Shown piece by piece: positions 1 through 8,231 of a stretch of DNA of 64,000 nucleotides (its first letter is position 1; the number at the start of each line of letters is the position of its first letter). The notes under the pieces are model-generated. The model did not search any database and was not told the origin of the DNA. It worked only from the letters and a program-made list of their open reading frames with translations. This DNA is from JBGPQJ01 sp963709295 (lineage in GTDB: Bacteria > Chloroflexota > Anaerolineae > Anaerolineales > Villigracilaceae): contig CAVPVW010000005.1 in the NCBI GenBank assembly GCA_963709295.1, positions 237,794 through 301,793 on the forward strand, read 5' to 3'. A program made the position numbers and the translations under genes.

Positions 1-339
1 CTGAGCCACGCTGATGTTTCCCCCGGTCAAACCGTCGATAATGCGGCTGGCAAATAACATCCAGAGGGTTGTGGCAAAACCGAGAAGAAGGAATCCAATA
101 AATGTGCCAAAGATGGAGAGTAAAAGAACAGGCCGGCGGCCAAAACGATCGGAGAGGCGACCGAGAATGGGTGCGCCGAGCAATTGCATGGCAGCATAGG
201 ACGAAACCAGCACGCCCGTTACAAAACCATCTGCACCGAATGTCTTCGCATAGTATGGGAGCAGAGGCAGGATCAGGCTGAATCCAAGCAAGTCGACGAA
301 AACAACCAGTATTACGGAGATAAGCTTTTTATTATTCAT
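1..339 (-). CDS. MFS transporter, N-terminal part (runs off window)
   Basis: The first 113 codons of a major facilitator superfamily drug/metabolite exporter run off the left edge. The visible part holds about three hydrophobic helices and the MFS signature loop GRLSDRFGRRP between helices 2 and 3, which is diagnostic of TetA/Bcr-like proton antiporters. The start ATG at 339 lies 8 nt after the stop of the SDR gene upstream, so the two are probably co-transcribed. The substrate cannot be told from this fragment. Confidence 0.85.
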   Translation of the reverse strand, partial: MNNKKLISVILVVFVDLLGFSLILPLLPYYAKTFGADGFVTGVLVSSYAAMQLLGAPILGRLSDRFGRRPVLLLSIFGTFIGFLLLGFATTLWMLFASRIIDGLTGGNISVAQ

Positions 340-347
340 AACATCCT

Positions 348-1205
348 TTATATTTCCGGGGTATACCCTTGTTCAAAGTGAATTTCGAATTCAGGTGTTA
401 TGCCCGATTTGGTTAAATTTTCCCATCCAACGCGGATCAAGCCGATTATCGGTGTCCACGGTTTTAGTGCACGATATTCGATAAATTCCTTGTTATTTTT
501 TTCGACTACCTTCACCAGTTTCCGGGCGGATTCCTGCGGGTGTTTGCCCAAAAACCGTAGAACAAAACCGAAGCTCTTCATCTTTTCCCTGGCTTTTTCG
601 CCGATGACTGTTGGGCTGGTGAGCATATCGGTCAACATCATGCCGGGGCTGAAGGCCACCAGCTTCACGCCGCTCCCTTTGATTTCAACAGCCAGTGTGC
701 GGGTAAAGGATGTCACCCAGGCTTTTGACGCTGCATACAACCCAGTGGGCGAACTGGCATTTCCGTTGGAACCGGCACCGTAAATATTGACCAGCGTCCC
801 TTCCCGCCGGGGGAGCATGAAGTGCAATGCTGCCTGGGTCCCATACAAAGTTCCCATGTCGTTTGCCAGGAACATATCAATGGCATGTTGGGGAGGAAGG
901 TCCAATACCATGCCGGCTGCTGAGGAATATCCTGCATTGTTTATCCAGATATCGATGCAGCCAAATTTGTTCATGGTGTTACGGGCAAGGGCATAGACCT
1001 GTTTCTCATCCCGTACATCGCACAGCCACCCCAAGATTCTGCCGTGAGACTCCAGCGAACGAACCGCTATCTGCAGGGCTTCTTCTTTGCGGCCTGAGAT
1101 GATGACCGTTGCCCCGGATTTGAGCATTTCTTCAGCAATGGCGTATCCAAACCCACGGGTGCCGCCTGTGATTACGACTATCTTGTTAAAAAGCTTCGTT
1201 GACAT
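348..1205 (-). CDS. SDR family NAD(P)-dependent oxidoreductase
   Basis: A 285-residue short-chain dehydrogenase/reductase. Visible motifs are the nucleotide-binding TGGTRGFG near residue 13, the structural NNAG near residue 90, and the catalytic YAASK preceded by a Ser-containing stretch (AGSNG). The C-terminal ~50 residues extend beyond the classical SDR core. The start is preceded by an AAAAGGAA-type ribosome site. It is followed after 8 nt by the MFS gene. The nearest upstream gene on the same strand is the CarH-like regulator, 154 bp away, so co-regulation is possible but not shown. The substrate is unknown. Confidence 0.85.
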   Translation of the reverse strand: MSTKLFNKIVVITGGTRGFGYAIAEEMLKSGATVIISGRKEEALQIAVRSLESHGRILGWLCDVRDEKQVYALARNTMNKFGCIDIWINNAGYSSAAGMVLDLPPQHAIDMFLANDMGTLYGTQAALHFMLPRREGTLVNIYGAGSNGNASSPTGLYAASKAWVTSFTRTLAVEIKGSGVKLVAFSPGMMLTDMLTSPTVIGEKAREKMKSFGFVLRFLGKHPQESARKLVKVVEKNNKEFIEYRALKPWTPIIGLIRVGWENLTKSGITPEFEIHFEQGYTPEI

Positions 1206-1359
1206 GAAAATTCCTTTTAGGTGTTGCCTTATGTCGTTACATCTTCTGCAATTTTCCCGCTGAGAACAAGCTGGATAAGCCAGATCTTGCGAAGAAGATA
1301 AGGTAAATTAGAGCAATGATTATGTGATCCAGTGCAGAGAAGCGCAGGATTAATCAATA

Positions 1360-2670
1360 TTATCCTTCGGACTCAGTTAGGGATTTTACCCAGTTGGTAA
1401 TTATGGCAGAATGACCATTCATTGATTTTTGGATTGATTCTGCATATGTTCTTAAATAAGGACCGAGTTGATCTTTCGGCATGTTCTGTCTTTCAAGATA
1501 TCCCTTGAGCCAGACCATATCTGATGTGAAGAAATTGATGTCTCCTAATTCGAGAGCGGAAGTAAGTTGGTTTCCAAAGTTCAAATTCGCTGTGGTGACA
1601 TAATCAACAGGCGCTCCTTTTGCCTTCAAGGTTTCGATCAAATTGGATTCGATTAATCCACGCTTTTCTTTGAACTCCTGGGCAAGTTTCCGGTAAGCGA
1701 TGGGAGTCGGCTCGGAAATCGGAACAACTTTTGGATTCTGGATTAATTGGTCGATGGCAGAGAGCGATTCTTCGATGGTTTGACCAAGAAAATTTGCTGG
1801 AATCCGTTTTCGCAGGTCCGGGACACTGTTGAACACCCGCCCCCCATAGGCAACATGGATATTCTTCAGGGTTAAAATCTGGGCTGCTTTCTGCAGGTTA
1901 ACGGCACTGGCGAGATGTTGCGAGGCAAGGATGACCAGATCGGGTCTGATAGTGTCCACGGTTTCGTCAAGATGGTCCGTGGGGACGTTGGCCCCCAGAA
2001 AAAAGACGTGGTAACCCTTCCGACGCAATAGCAGATTGAGCATGACCAAAGAAAAGGTGTGCCATTCATCCGAAGGGCTTGCGATAAGGATTGTCTCTGA
2101 CCGAATGGGGGGAGGGGCGGCGGCGATTAATGTCTCCATTCGCCGGAGCACGAGAGCACTGGTAAAGTGCTCTTGCTGGACCGTCGCTTCACCTTCAAAC
2201 CACTTCTCACCCAAATCCCGCATGCCGTGCTGTATGATTTCAAACAGGACGACTTCCAATGGATAAAGTGAAAATGCCTGGTGGAGTAATTGTTCCGCCA
2301 TTGGTTCATTGAACTCAATACAGGCTTTGAGCCAGGTATTTCTGAGCGCATCAAGAGATAAATCAGGTGTAAAGACCGCCAATTGTGCAGGGGATTCTGC
2401 TTTCACCAACTCTGCCAATGGGTTCTGGGAGGACGCCTCTTTTTCTCTAAAAAGCTGGACGGCACTGCTGATTGAAAGACCCTCGTTTTGCCGGGTTATC
2501 AACCATTTAATTGTTGCGATATCTCTCTCGGAATACAGGCGATGACCGCCGGGGCTTCGTTGAGGCATGGGAAGTCCATAACGGCGCTCCCATGCGCGCA
2601 GCACATCGGCTTTAATGCCTGTTTCTTTTAGAACAACCTTGAGGTTGTAGACGGGTTTTTCGCTAAGCAT
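1360..2670 (-). CDS. MerR-type regulator with B12-binding domain (CarH/LitR-like photoreceptor)
   Basis: 436 residues. An N-terminal MerR winged helix (residues ~7-75, with WERRYGLP and GGHRLYSE) is followed by a helical cobalamin-binding cap carrying the W-x9-EH motif (W158, E168, H169) and a Rossmann B12-binding domain with an E-x-H motif (E203, H205) and a late GG. In CarH this architecture binds adenosylcobalamin, tetramerises on DNA in the dark and releases it in light. The usual glycine after E-x-H-x-x is serine here. A C-terminal extension of ~110 residues has no assignment. It probably represses itself (see promoter) and perhaps neighbouring genes; targets are inferred only. Confidence 0.85.
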   Translation of the reverse strand: MLSEKPVYNLKVVLKETGIKADVLRAWERRYGLPMPQRSPGGHRLYSERDIATIKWLITRQNEGLSISSAVQLFREKEASSQNPLAELVKAESPAQLAVFTPDLSLDALRNTWLKACIEFNEPMAEQLLHQAFSLYPLEVVLFEIIQHGMRDLGEKWFEGEATVQQEHFTSALVLRRMETLIAAAPPPIRSETILIASPSDEWHTFSLVMLNLLLRRKGYHVFFLGANVPTDHLDETVDTIRPDLVILASQHLASAVNLQKAAQILTLKNIHVAYGGRVFNSVPDLRKRIPANFLGQTIEESLSAIDQLIQNPKVVPISEPTPIAYRKLAQEFKEKRGLIESNLIETLKAKGAPVDYVTTANLNFGNQLTSALELGDINFFTSDMVWLKGYLERQNMPKDQLGPYLRTYAESIQKSMNGHSAIITNWVKSLTESEG

Positions 2671-2712
2671 ATCGTGTCTTCTTTCTGCAAATTTGTTCTT
2701 ATTAGGATTTAA

Positions 2713-2740
2713 AGTATAACATTTGTCTATAATTTGTCAA
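2713..2740 (-). promoter_or_regulatory. Promoter and candidate operator of the CarH-like gene
   Basis: Read on the minus strand, TTGACA (2735-2740) and TATACT (2713-2718) are separated by 16 nt, a near-consensus sigma-70 promoter 42 nt before the ATG. Two perfect copies of GACAAAT (2732-2738 and 2721-2727) lie exactly 11 bp apart inside it. CarH proteins are known to bind tandem 11-bp direct repeats overlapping the -35 region, so this fits autoregulation. A plus-strand TATAAT (2728-2733) sits between the repeats. Confidence 0.6.
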
Positions 2741-2789
2741 GTTAATCATTAGATAAATAGTCTTTCCATTTATATTATGGATTTTGGAT

Positions 2790-2892
2790 CTTGCGACCTG
2801 ACAGATTCAAGAAGACAATTGCTCGATACGACGGAAGTACATCATCGACTCGACCGGAATAGCGCCTTTGGATCTACTTGTCAGGTGGCAAG
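2790..2892. repeat. 14-bp inverted repeat with 75-nt spacer
   Basis: CTTGCGACCTGACA (2790-2803) is mirrored by TGTCAGGTGGCAAG (2879-2892) with one mismatch. Transcribed on the plus strand it would form a long-range stem in the leader upstream of the SGNH hydrolase and of the terminator at 3006-3046. The rest of 2741-3005 shows no convincing gene. Confidence 0.5.
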
Positions 2893-3005
2893 TTTTGGAC
2901 TTAACTATTGGATTTATTATTAGGATCAAGTTATTAACCAAGATAGTGACAAATTCCCGTTTTAGTTGGCATCCAAGCTTGATGGAAAATGAGGCCGATG
3001 AGATG

Positions 3006-3046
3006 AAAAGACTTGCGAAAATGATATCTTTCCGCAAGTCTTTTTT
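3006..3046 (+). terminator. Intrinsic terminator ahead of the SGNH hydrolase
   Basis: A perfect 12-bp stem (AAAAGACTTGCG with CGCAAGTCTTTT, 15-nt loop) runs into TTTTTT. No recognisable gene precedes it on the plus strand, and it ends 20 nt before the hydrolase ATG. It either ends a small RNA or acts as an attenuator in the leader. Confidence 0.75.
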
Positions 3047-3065
3047 GAGGGCTATAATTCATACG

Positions 3066-3767
3066 ATGCGAATCCTTCCATTGCTTGTGTTTGTTTATCT
3101 GACGGGTTGTTCTTTGTCCTTTCCGAGTTTTCCCAATCAGGAGGCGACGTCAATGAAGCCAATAAGCTATCTTGCGCTGGGCGATTCCTACACTATTGGT
3201 GAAGGTGTGGAAGAAGAAGAGCGTTTTCCTGAACAACTTGCATTAGGTTTATCCGATCAAGGATTTGATGTTCAAACGCAAATTATCGCTCGTACAGGAT
3301 GGACTACTGATGAACTCTGGCAGGGCATCGAGTCTAATGAGCTCACTCCACCTTATGATCTTGTTACTCTTTTGATTGGGGTCAATAACCAGTATCGGGG
3401 CAGGGATGTGGACGAATATCGCCTCGAATTTGAATATTTGCTTGATAAAGCAATTTCACTTACCAGCGGTGACCCTTCGACAGTCGTAGTACTTTCAATT
3501 CCAGACTGGGGAGTAACGCCTTTTGCACGTGGTGCAGCCGTTTCTACCGCTCAAGTCGCAACTCAGATCGATGAATTTAATGAGGTAAATAGAAAGGTGA
3601 CAGAAGAAAAAGGCGCCAGCTATATAGACGTGACAGGGATATCCCGTCAAGCAGCGGGGGACAGGTCACTGCTTGCAAAGGATGGTCTACACCCCTCTGG
3701 AAAAATGTATGCCTTATGGATTGAACTAATATTGCCAAACGCGCTTTCCGCCTTGGATATCCCTTAA
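3066..3767 (+). CDS. SGNH/GDSL-family hydrolase, probable lipoprotein
   Basis: The start at 3066 gives 233 residues beginning with a short hydrophobic signal and lipobox LTGC, so an extracytoplasmic lipid anchor is likely. The catalytic domain shows the SGNH blocks: GDSYTIGEG (nucleophile Ser), GVNN (block III), and DGLHPSG (Asp-His). The family comprises esterases and lipases acting on diverse esters; the substrate is not predictable. An excellent AGGAGG precedes a second in-frame ATG at 3153 that would give a cytosolic 204-residue form. I favour the lipoprotein because the leader is well formed, but both starts may be used. Confidence 0.8.
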   Translation: MRILPLLVFVYLTGCSLSFPSFPNQEATSMKPISYLALGDSYTIGEGVEEEERFPEQLALGLSDQGFDVQTQIIARTGWTTDELWQGIESNELTPPYDLVTLLIGVNNQYRGRDVDEYRLEFEYLLDKAISLTSGDPSTVVVLSIPDWGVTPFARGAAVSTAQVATQIDEFNEVNRKVTEEKGASYIDVTGISRQAAGDRSLLAKDGLHPSGKMYALWIELILPNALSALDIP

Positions 3768-3853
3768 CAATAAATTGAGTCTTTCAGCCTGTACCAGCCT
3801 GAAGGTGGATATAATCAAGCGAATACACCATAAACGAATTATGAGGTGACCAG

Positions 3854-5035
3854 TTGAAAAATGTCTTCGATCAAATAGCTTCCCGGCGCCAAACCAACTC
3901 CATTAAATGGACCCATTATCCTGAAGATACCCTGCCCATGTGGGTGGCGGATATGGATTTCCCAGCCCCTCCTGCCATCCTCGATGCATTGCACCAGGCC
4001 GTTAATCATGGTGTATTCGGATATGATGTCCCGACCAAAGCATTGCAGGAAACGGTTAAGGGACGAATGGAAAAACTGTATGGTTGGCAAATCGACCCTT
4101 CAGCGGTTGTTGCCATTCCCGGTTTGGTCAGTGGATTCAATGCTGCGGCCAATTTTCTGTGTAAGCCTGGAGAAGGCTACCTCATCCAACCACCCGTCTA
4201 TATGCCGTTCAATGACCTGCAGCAGAACCATGGCTTTATCCGTCAGGAAGCGCCTTTGATTATGTCTACTGAAAATAATGAATTGCATTACGAGGTGGAT
4301 TGGGATGTTTTCAATTCGGGTTTTAACTCGTTAAATAGTAAAACCCGCATGTTCCTGCTGTGCAGCCCACACAATCCCACTGGGCAGATGTATTCGAAAG
4401 AAGAATTGCTCCGAATGGCGGAAATCTGCATCAAAGAGGATGTAGTGGTCGTTTCAGATGAAATTCATAGCGAGATCCTCCTTGGAGACCATACCCATAT
4501 TCCCATCGCTTCGTTATCGACGGAGATCGCAGACCGCACGGTCACACTGATCGCGCCTTCCAAGACCTTCAATGTTCCAGGCTTATTCTGCGGATTTGCC
4601 ATCATTCCCAATTCTGATCTGCGTGCAAGTTATACCAAAGCGATGGAGCGAATGACGCTGCATGTGAACAGCCTTGGTTTAATTGCCGCTCAGGCTGCTT
4701 ATTCAGGGGCTTGTGATGAGTGGCTGTTGGATCTTCGGAAGTACTTGACTGCAATAAGGGATTTTATTGTGGATTATGTCAAGGAAAATATTCCAGGGAT
4801 TCAAACTACTGTTCCGGATGCCACGTACCTGGCATGGTTCGACTTCTCAAAGCTGGAAATTTCAGACCCATACAAATTCCTTTTGAAACATGCCAAAATT
4901 GCATTGAATGATGGAGCAACCTTTGGAACGGGTGGCAAAGGCTTTGTCCGGTTCAACTTTGGGACGGCACGCAGTCTGGTGGAGGAAGGACTTGAGCGAA
5001 TAAAGAAGGCAATCGATGAAAATGAACCTGAATGA
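3854..5035 (+). CDS. patB: PatB/MalY-type PLP-dependent C-S lyase (cystathionine beta-lyase)
   Basis: 393 residues, fold-type I aminotransferase superfamily. The N-terminal block with MWVADMDFP, the GVFGYD motif, the NPTG loop (SPHNPTGQMY), the DEIHSE motif and the PLP-lysine segment SKTFNVPGL are all characteristic of MalY/PatB proteins, which cleave the C-S bond of cystathionine or related thioethers to give homocysteine, pyruvate and ammonia. Translation starts at TTG (3854), preceded by GAGGTG. The downstream methyltransferase overlaps it by 20 bp, so the two are co-transcribed. Confidence 0.9.
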   Translation: MKNVFDQIASRRQTNSIKWTHYPEDTLPMWVADMDFPAPPAILDALHQAVNHGVFGYDVPTKALQETVKGRMEKLYGWQIDPSAVVAIPGLVSGFNAAANFLCKPGEGYLIQPPVYMPFNDLQQNHGFIRQEAPLIMSTENNELHYEVDWDVFNSGFNSLNSKTRMFLLCSPHNPTGQMYSKEELLRMAEICIKEDVVVVSDEIHSEILLGDHTHIPIASLSTEIADRTVTLIAPSKTFNVPGLFCGFAIIPNSDLRASYTKAMERMTLHVNSLGLIAAQAAYSGACDEWLLDLRKYLTAIRDFIVDYVKENIPGIQTTVPDATYLAWFDFSKLEISDPYKFLLKHAKIALNDGATFGTGGKGFVRFNFGTARSLVEEGLERIKKAIDENEPE

Positions 5036-5857
5036 GGTTGTCCGCCGCAACATGAGGCCAAGACCCTGGGCAGAAGGGGAGAAGATCCCATGGAATGATC
5101 CGGGATTCAGCCACCGCATGCTCAAGGAACATCTGTCCCAGGCTCACGATGCTGCCAGCCGTCGCACCCCTACAATAAACAAACATGTGAATTGGATTCA
5201 TAAGTTTGTACTTCGGGAACGGCCTTCACGCATTCTCGACCTGGGTTGCGGACCGGGTCTTTACTCCTCGCGCCTTGCCGCCCTTGGACATACATGCCAC
5301 GGAATCGACTTTTCACCGGCTTCGATAGCCTATGCCAGATAAACATTCCGGCAAGAGATGCTCAATTCACCCTGTCTGATGTCCGCTCGGCAAAATTCGG
5401 GCAGGGATTCGACCTGGCCATGTTCATCTACGGCGAATTCAATGTTTTCACAAAACCGGATGCGCGTGGGATTCTGAAGAAAGCCTATCAAGCGCTTGCG
5501 AAAGGCGGGAAGCTGCTTCTGGAAATCTCCACTTACGATGGTATTGAACAGCTGGGAAACCAGCCTGCGACGTGGTACTCTTCCCCCAGCGGTCTTTTCT
5601 CCGATAAACCGCACCTCTGCCTGATGGAATCGTTTTGGAACGAAGCGCAGCATGTGGCAACCGAGAGATACATGATCGTGGATGCTGAGACTGGTGAAGT
5701 AAGCCGTTTTGCCTCGTCCAGCCTGGCTTATGATGAACGTTCGATCAAGAACTTGCTCCGCGGAGTTGGATTTAAAAGAATAAATTTTCCTCCTTCCTTA
5801 ACGGGCAAGGATGAAACCGGGGCAGACGATTTTCTGGCGATCACAGCTGAGAAATAA
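5016..5857 (+). pseudogene. Class I SAM-dependent methyltransferase, apparent frameshift
   Basis: The N-terminal part carries motif I (DLGCGPGLYSSRLA) and the acidic strand (GIDFSP) and stops at 5340. The remainder continues in another frame (SDVRSAKF, a GGKLLLEIST strand) to 5857. The joined product of about 280 residues is a complete Rossmann methyltransferase of the type that methylates small molecules. The shift falls between about 5320 and 5342. Residues on both sides are family-like, so a single-base indel, possibly a sequencing error, is likelier than decay. It overlaps the C-S lyase gene by 20 bp. Confidence 0.8.
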
Positions 5858-5860
5858 AAA

Positions 5861-6060
5861 GGGCGGATGGGGGTCACCCATCCGCCGGATTTCGTGCTGA
5901 TTGCTGAAGGAAGAGCGGGAGAGTACCATTGTTCGTGGTGGTGGACGTCTGGGGAGTGGTTTATGCCCCTCTCCCAGGTTCGAGTCACCCGGTCTTCCCT
6001 CTGGTGGATATTACTTCCGTTTTTTCGATAAGCACCTCCTGTGAACGGGGAAGTGAACTT
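5861..6060 (-). ncRNA. Structured RNA, copy A, with intrinsic terminator
   Basis: On the minus strand this region folds into a three-way arrangement. GGGTGA (near 5984-5990) can close with TCtCCC, enclosing a CTGGGAG/CTCCCCAG hairpin and an ACCA/TGGT hairpin. It ends in a strong terminator whose stem GGCGGATGGG/CCCATCCGCC (5861-5886) is followed by CTTTTTATT. Copy B at 6982-7190 shares GACCGGGTGACT, CCAGACGT and CACCAC with a compensatory stem change (CTGGCA/TGCCAG). The 5' end is uncertain, and no gene is read out of it on this strand. I do not recognise the family. Confidence 0.5.
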
Positions 6061-6187
6061 CAAACTCATGATACGTCGAATCCAGCTTGGTATACATTAA
6101 AATCAATATGCATTTCTGATAGGGAATGTATGGACAATGTTTTTATTGTTCTTGTATCGTGAGCTCATTGGTTAGGAGTTTTTTAAG

Positions 6188-6961
6188 ATGAAACGGTTTA
6201 ATCAAATTTGTGTCCTTCTCTTATGTGGACTGCTGATCCAAGCATGTACGCTGCCAGGGCGGTCTGTGGCATCCCCATCCACCCCCGTGGATGGCGTTTT
6301 GCCAACGCTGAATTCGACTTCTCTGGAGACTCTACAGCCGACTGCAACATTCACACCGACGAATATGCCATCTTTGACGCCACCACCGACAGCAACCCCA
6401 TTTGCGCCGTTTTCGGCTTCGGTATGGGCGGACAATGTCAACGTTAGAACGAATCCCGGTTATTTGTTCCCCTCGCTCAGGCTGATTACCCAAGGGACAT
6501 TGCTGACCATCCTTGGCAAGTCACCTGGAGGGGAGTGGATGTATGCCCAGATTCCTGACGGGACGACAGGGTGGGTATTCACTCAGCTTGTTCAAAGCGA
6601 CGTGGACTTGCAGGCAGTGCCCATTATTGAGCCTCAAGGTGTCCAACTAATCAAAGGCAGGGTCCTTGACCTTCAAGGGACTCCGATTCAGGGCGTTGGA
6701 TTCTCCATTTTCCAGGGTGCAGGGAACCAGCCTCCGACGAACCGGGCTTTGACCGATTCCAATGGTGAATTCTATTCCTTCATGCCTTTATCTGCATCTG
6801 GTGGGTGGACGGTGGTCCATGATTTTATAGCCTGCAAAAGCAATGTATGGACGGATGATTCCTGCAGCTATTATAAAGAGCCTTACAAGGGGATTGTCGA
6901 ACCGCAATCAGTTGTGGTGACACTGCCTCAACCTAACATCCTGGAATTCCTCTGGAAATAG
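6188..6961 (+). CDS. Lipoprotein with SH3 domain and carboxypeptidase-regulatory-like domain
   Basis: 257 residues. A lipoprotein signal (hydrophobic stretch ending in IQAC, Cys ~20) is followed by a Ser/Thr/Pro-rich linker. A bacterial SH3 domain follows (residues ~77-135, with VNVRTNPG and TGWVFTQLV). The C-terminal beta-sandwich begins GRVLDLQGTPIQGVGFSIF, typical of carboxypeptidase regulatory-like folds. It is likely exposed on the envelope and may bind cell-wall material; no catalytic residues are evident. GGAG precedes the ATG. The gene is flanked by the two related minus-strand RNAs. No close functional neighbour suggests a pathway. Confidence 0.75.
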   Translation: MKRFNQICVLLLCGLLIQACTLPGRSVASPSTPVDGVLPTLNSTSLETLQPTATFTPTNMPSLTPPPTATPFAPFSASVWADNVNVRTNPGYLFPSLRLITQGTLLTILGKSPGGEWMYAQIPDGTTGWVFTQLVQSDVDLQAVPIIEPQGVQLIKGRVLDLQGTPIQGVGFSIFQGAGNQPPTNRALTDSNGEFYSFMPLSASGGWTVVHDFIACKSNVWTDDSCSYYKEPYKGIVEPQSVVVTLPQPNILEFLWK

Positions 6962-6981
6962 CAAGAAAATGTTAAAAACTT

Positions 6982-7190
6982 GGCGGATGGTATGAACCAT
7001 CCGCCATTCTTACTTTTCCATGTTCAGTTTTTCGGAGAACGCCTGGGGTGAACCACTTTATCGTTGTGGTGAACGTCTGGCATTCTACAATCCATTGCTG
7101 CCAGGGTTAAGTCACCCGGTCATTCCCCATGTGGTACTTCGGTTCCATTTTTATGAAGTTGAACCTCCTTCTGTGACTTGTTTCAGCCAC
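6982..7190 (-). ncRNA. Structured RNA, copy B, with intrinsic terminator
   Basis: Homologue of copy A on the minus strand. GGGTGA (near 7111-7117) can pair with TTCACCC, enclosing a CTGGCA/TGCCAG hairpin and a CCAC/GTGG hairpin. The terminator stem GGCGGATGG/CCATCCGCC (6982-7005) is followed by a T-run. A shared AT-rich element (TTGRTTTTAATGTAT on the minus strand) lies upstream of both copies, near 7215-7230 here and 6092-6106 in A. It is either a stand-alone small RNA or a leader that ends before any gene. The rest of 6962-7279 holds nothing else I can identify. Confidence 0.5.
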
Positions 7191-7279
7191 TAAAGATAGC
7201 ATACATGATGTGGATGATAAATACATTAAAACCAACCTACGAAAAACCTACTTGTTAGACTTGGCTAAAAGGAGCTAAA

Positions 7280-7673
7280 TCATCCGCCAAGACTGCTTTT
7301 TGGACCTTTATTCTGCCGTCGAAAAACCAACGCCAGGGTCAAAATAGCGACTGCCACGATGAAGGATACAGGGATGGCAATATCAATTCTCCCTTGAGCA
7401 ATGAACTCCCCAATAATGTCAAAGAGGGCAAGTCCGATCAACAGATTGATTGCCCACCATTTGTTAGTAAACATCCCCCAAAGCGAAATCATGAAAGAGG
7501 ATTGCGATGCCAGCTCCGGCGATCATTAACGCATCGGGAGGAACTGCAACTTGCGATCTTATTCCACCGATATCCTGCCAGAACGCGTAAGTGACAAAAA
7601 GATGTTGGATGATCTTTTCGATGTTCAGAATCACCAAGACATACCAGATCCAATTTCGCATGGCAGGTTTCAA
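7280..7673 (-). pseudogene. Small membrane protein, apparent frameshift
   Basis: Two overlapping frames join into a single ~130-residue protein with about four hydrophobic helices. The first runs from an ATG at 7673 (MKPAMRNWIWYV) to a stop at 7464. The second continues from about 7492 (ISLWGMFTNKWW) to 7280. The switch coincides with a TTT run at 7494-7496, where removing one base restores the frame. No family is recognised. It lies 32 bp downstream of bacterioferritin on the same strand. Confidence 0.6.
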
Positions 7674-7705
7674 AAGATATGAAATTGTATCAACGAGCTA
7701 ATAGA

Positions 7706-8173
7706 TCAACCGGTCTGGCCGAGAAGGTAATTCTGCAAACCCATCTGATTGATTTGGTCCAGTTGCGCCTCAAGCCAGTCAAGATGGTTTTCCTCGTCTG
7801 CCAGATTGGAGTCGATCAATTCACGTGATCCGTTATCGCCCAGTTCGAGACACAGCTTGATCCCATCGTTGTAGGCTTTGATGGCGCCTTCTTCGGCTTC
7901 CCAGTCGTTTTTGAGCTGCGCCTCCACGGTCGCACCGATGTTCATCTTCTTTAGGTTGCTGACAACGGGGAGGCCTTCGAGGAAAAGGATGCGGGCGATC
8001 AATTTTTCCGCATGTTTCATCTCGTCGATGGCGCGTTTTTCTGCAGCATTGTGCAACTTCTCGTACCCCCAGTTGGCGCACATCTCGGAGTGGACAATAT
8101 ATTGATTGATGGCGGTCAATTCATCAGACAGGAAGTCGTTCAGTATTGCGATTATCTTGGCATTACCTTTCAT
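7706..8173 (-). CDS. bfr: Bacterioferritin
   Basis: 155 residues, the normal length. All six di-iron ferroxidase ligands are present at canonical positions (E18, E51, H54, E94, E127, H130), and the haem-binding methionine M52 is conserved. The protein assembles into a 24-mer shell that oxidises Fe(II) and stores ferric mineral in the cytoplasm. AGGAG lies just before the ATG. No iron-responsive operator was recognised upstream. The downstream small membrane gene may be co-transcribed. Confidence 0.95.
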   Translation of the reverse strand: MKGNAKIIAILNDFLSDELTAINQYIVHSEMCANWGYEKLHNAAEKRAIDEMKHAEKLIARILFLEGLPVVSNLKKMNIGATVEAQLKNDWEAEEGAIKAYNDGIKLCLELGDNGSRELIDSNLADEENHLDWLEAQLDQINQMGLQNYLLGQTG

Positions 8174-8231
8174 GGGAGTCTCCTATGTTGAAATTGTTGG
8201 TCTGGTATCTTGTTGAAGCCATTCATATCCA

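Noticed and set aside
1206..1359. A second CarH operator before the SDR gene
   Set aside because: No pair of GACAAAT-like repeats at 11-bp spacing was found in this interval.
2868..3065. Extension of the SGNH hydrolase reading frame to 2868
   Set aside because: The extra codons run through the terminator hairpin and the residues before 3066 do not look like protein; a lipoprotein signal begins exactly at 3066.
5861..6060. ydaO-type c-di-AMP riboswitch or a tRNA T-arm (GGTTCGAGTC near 5977)
   Set aside because: The ydaO core is not present in either orientation, and no acceptor or anticodon arms surround the T-arm-like string.
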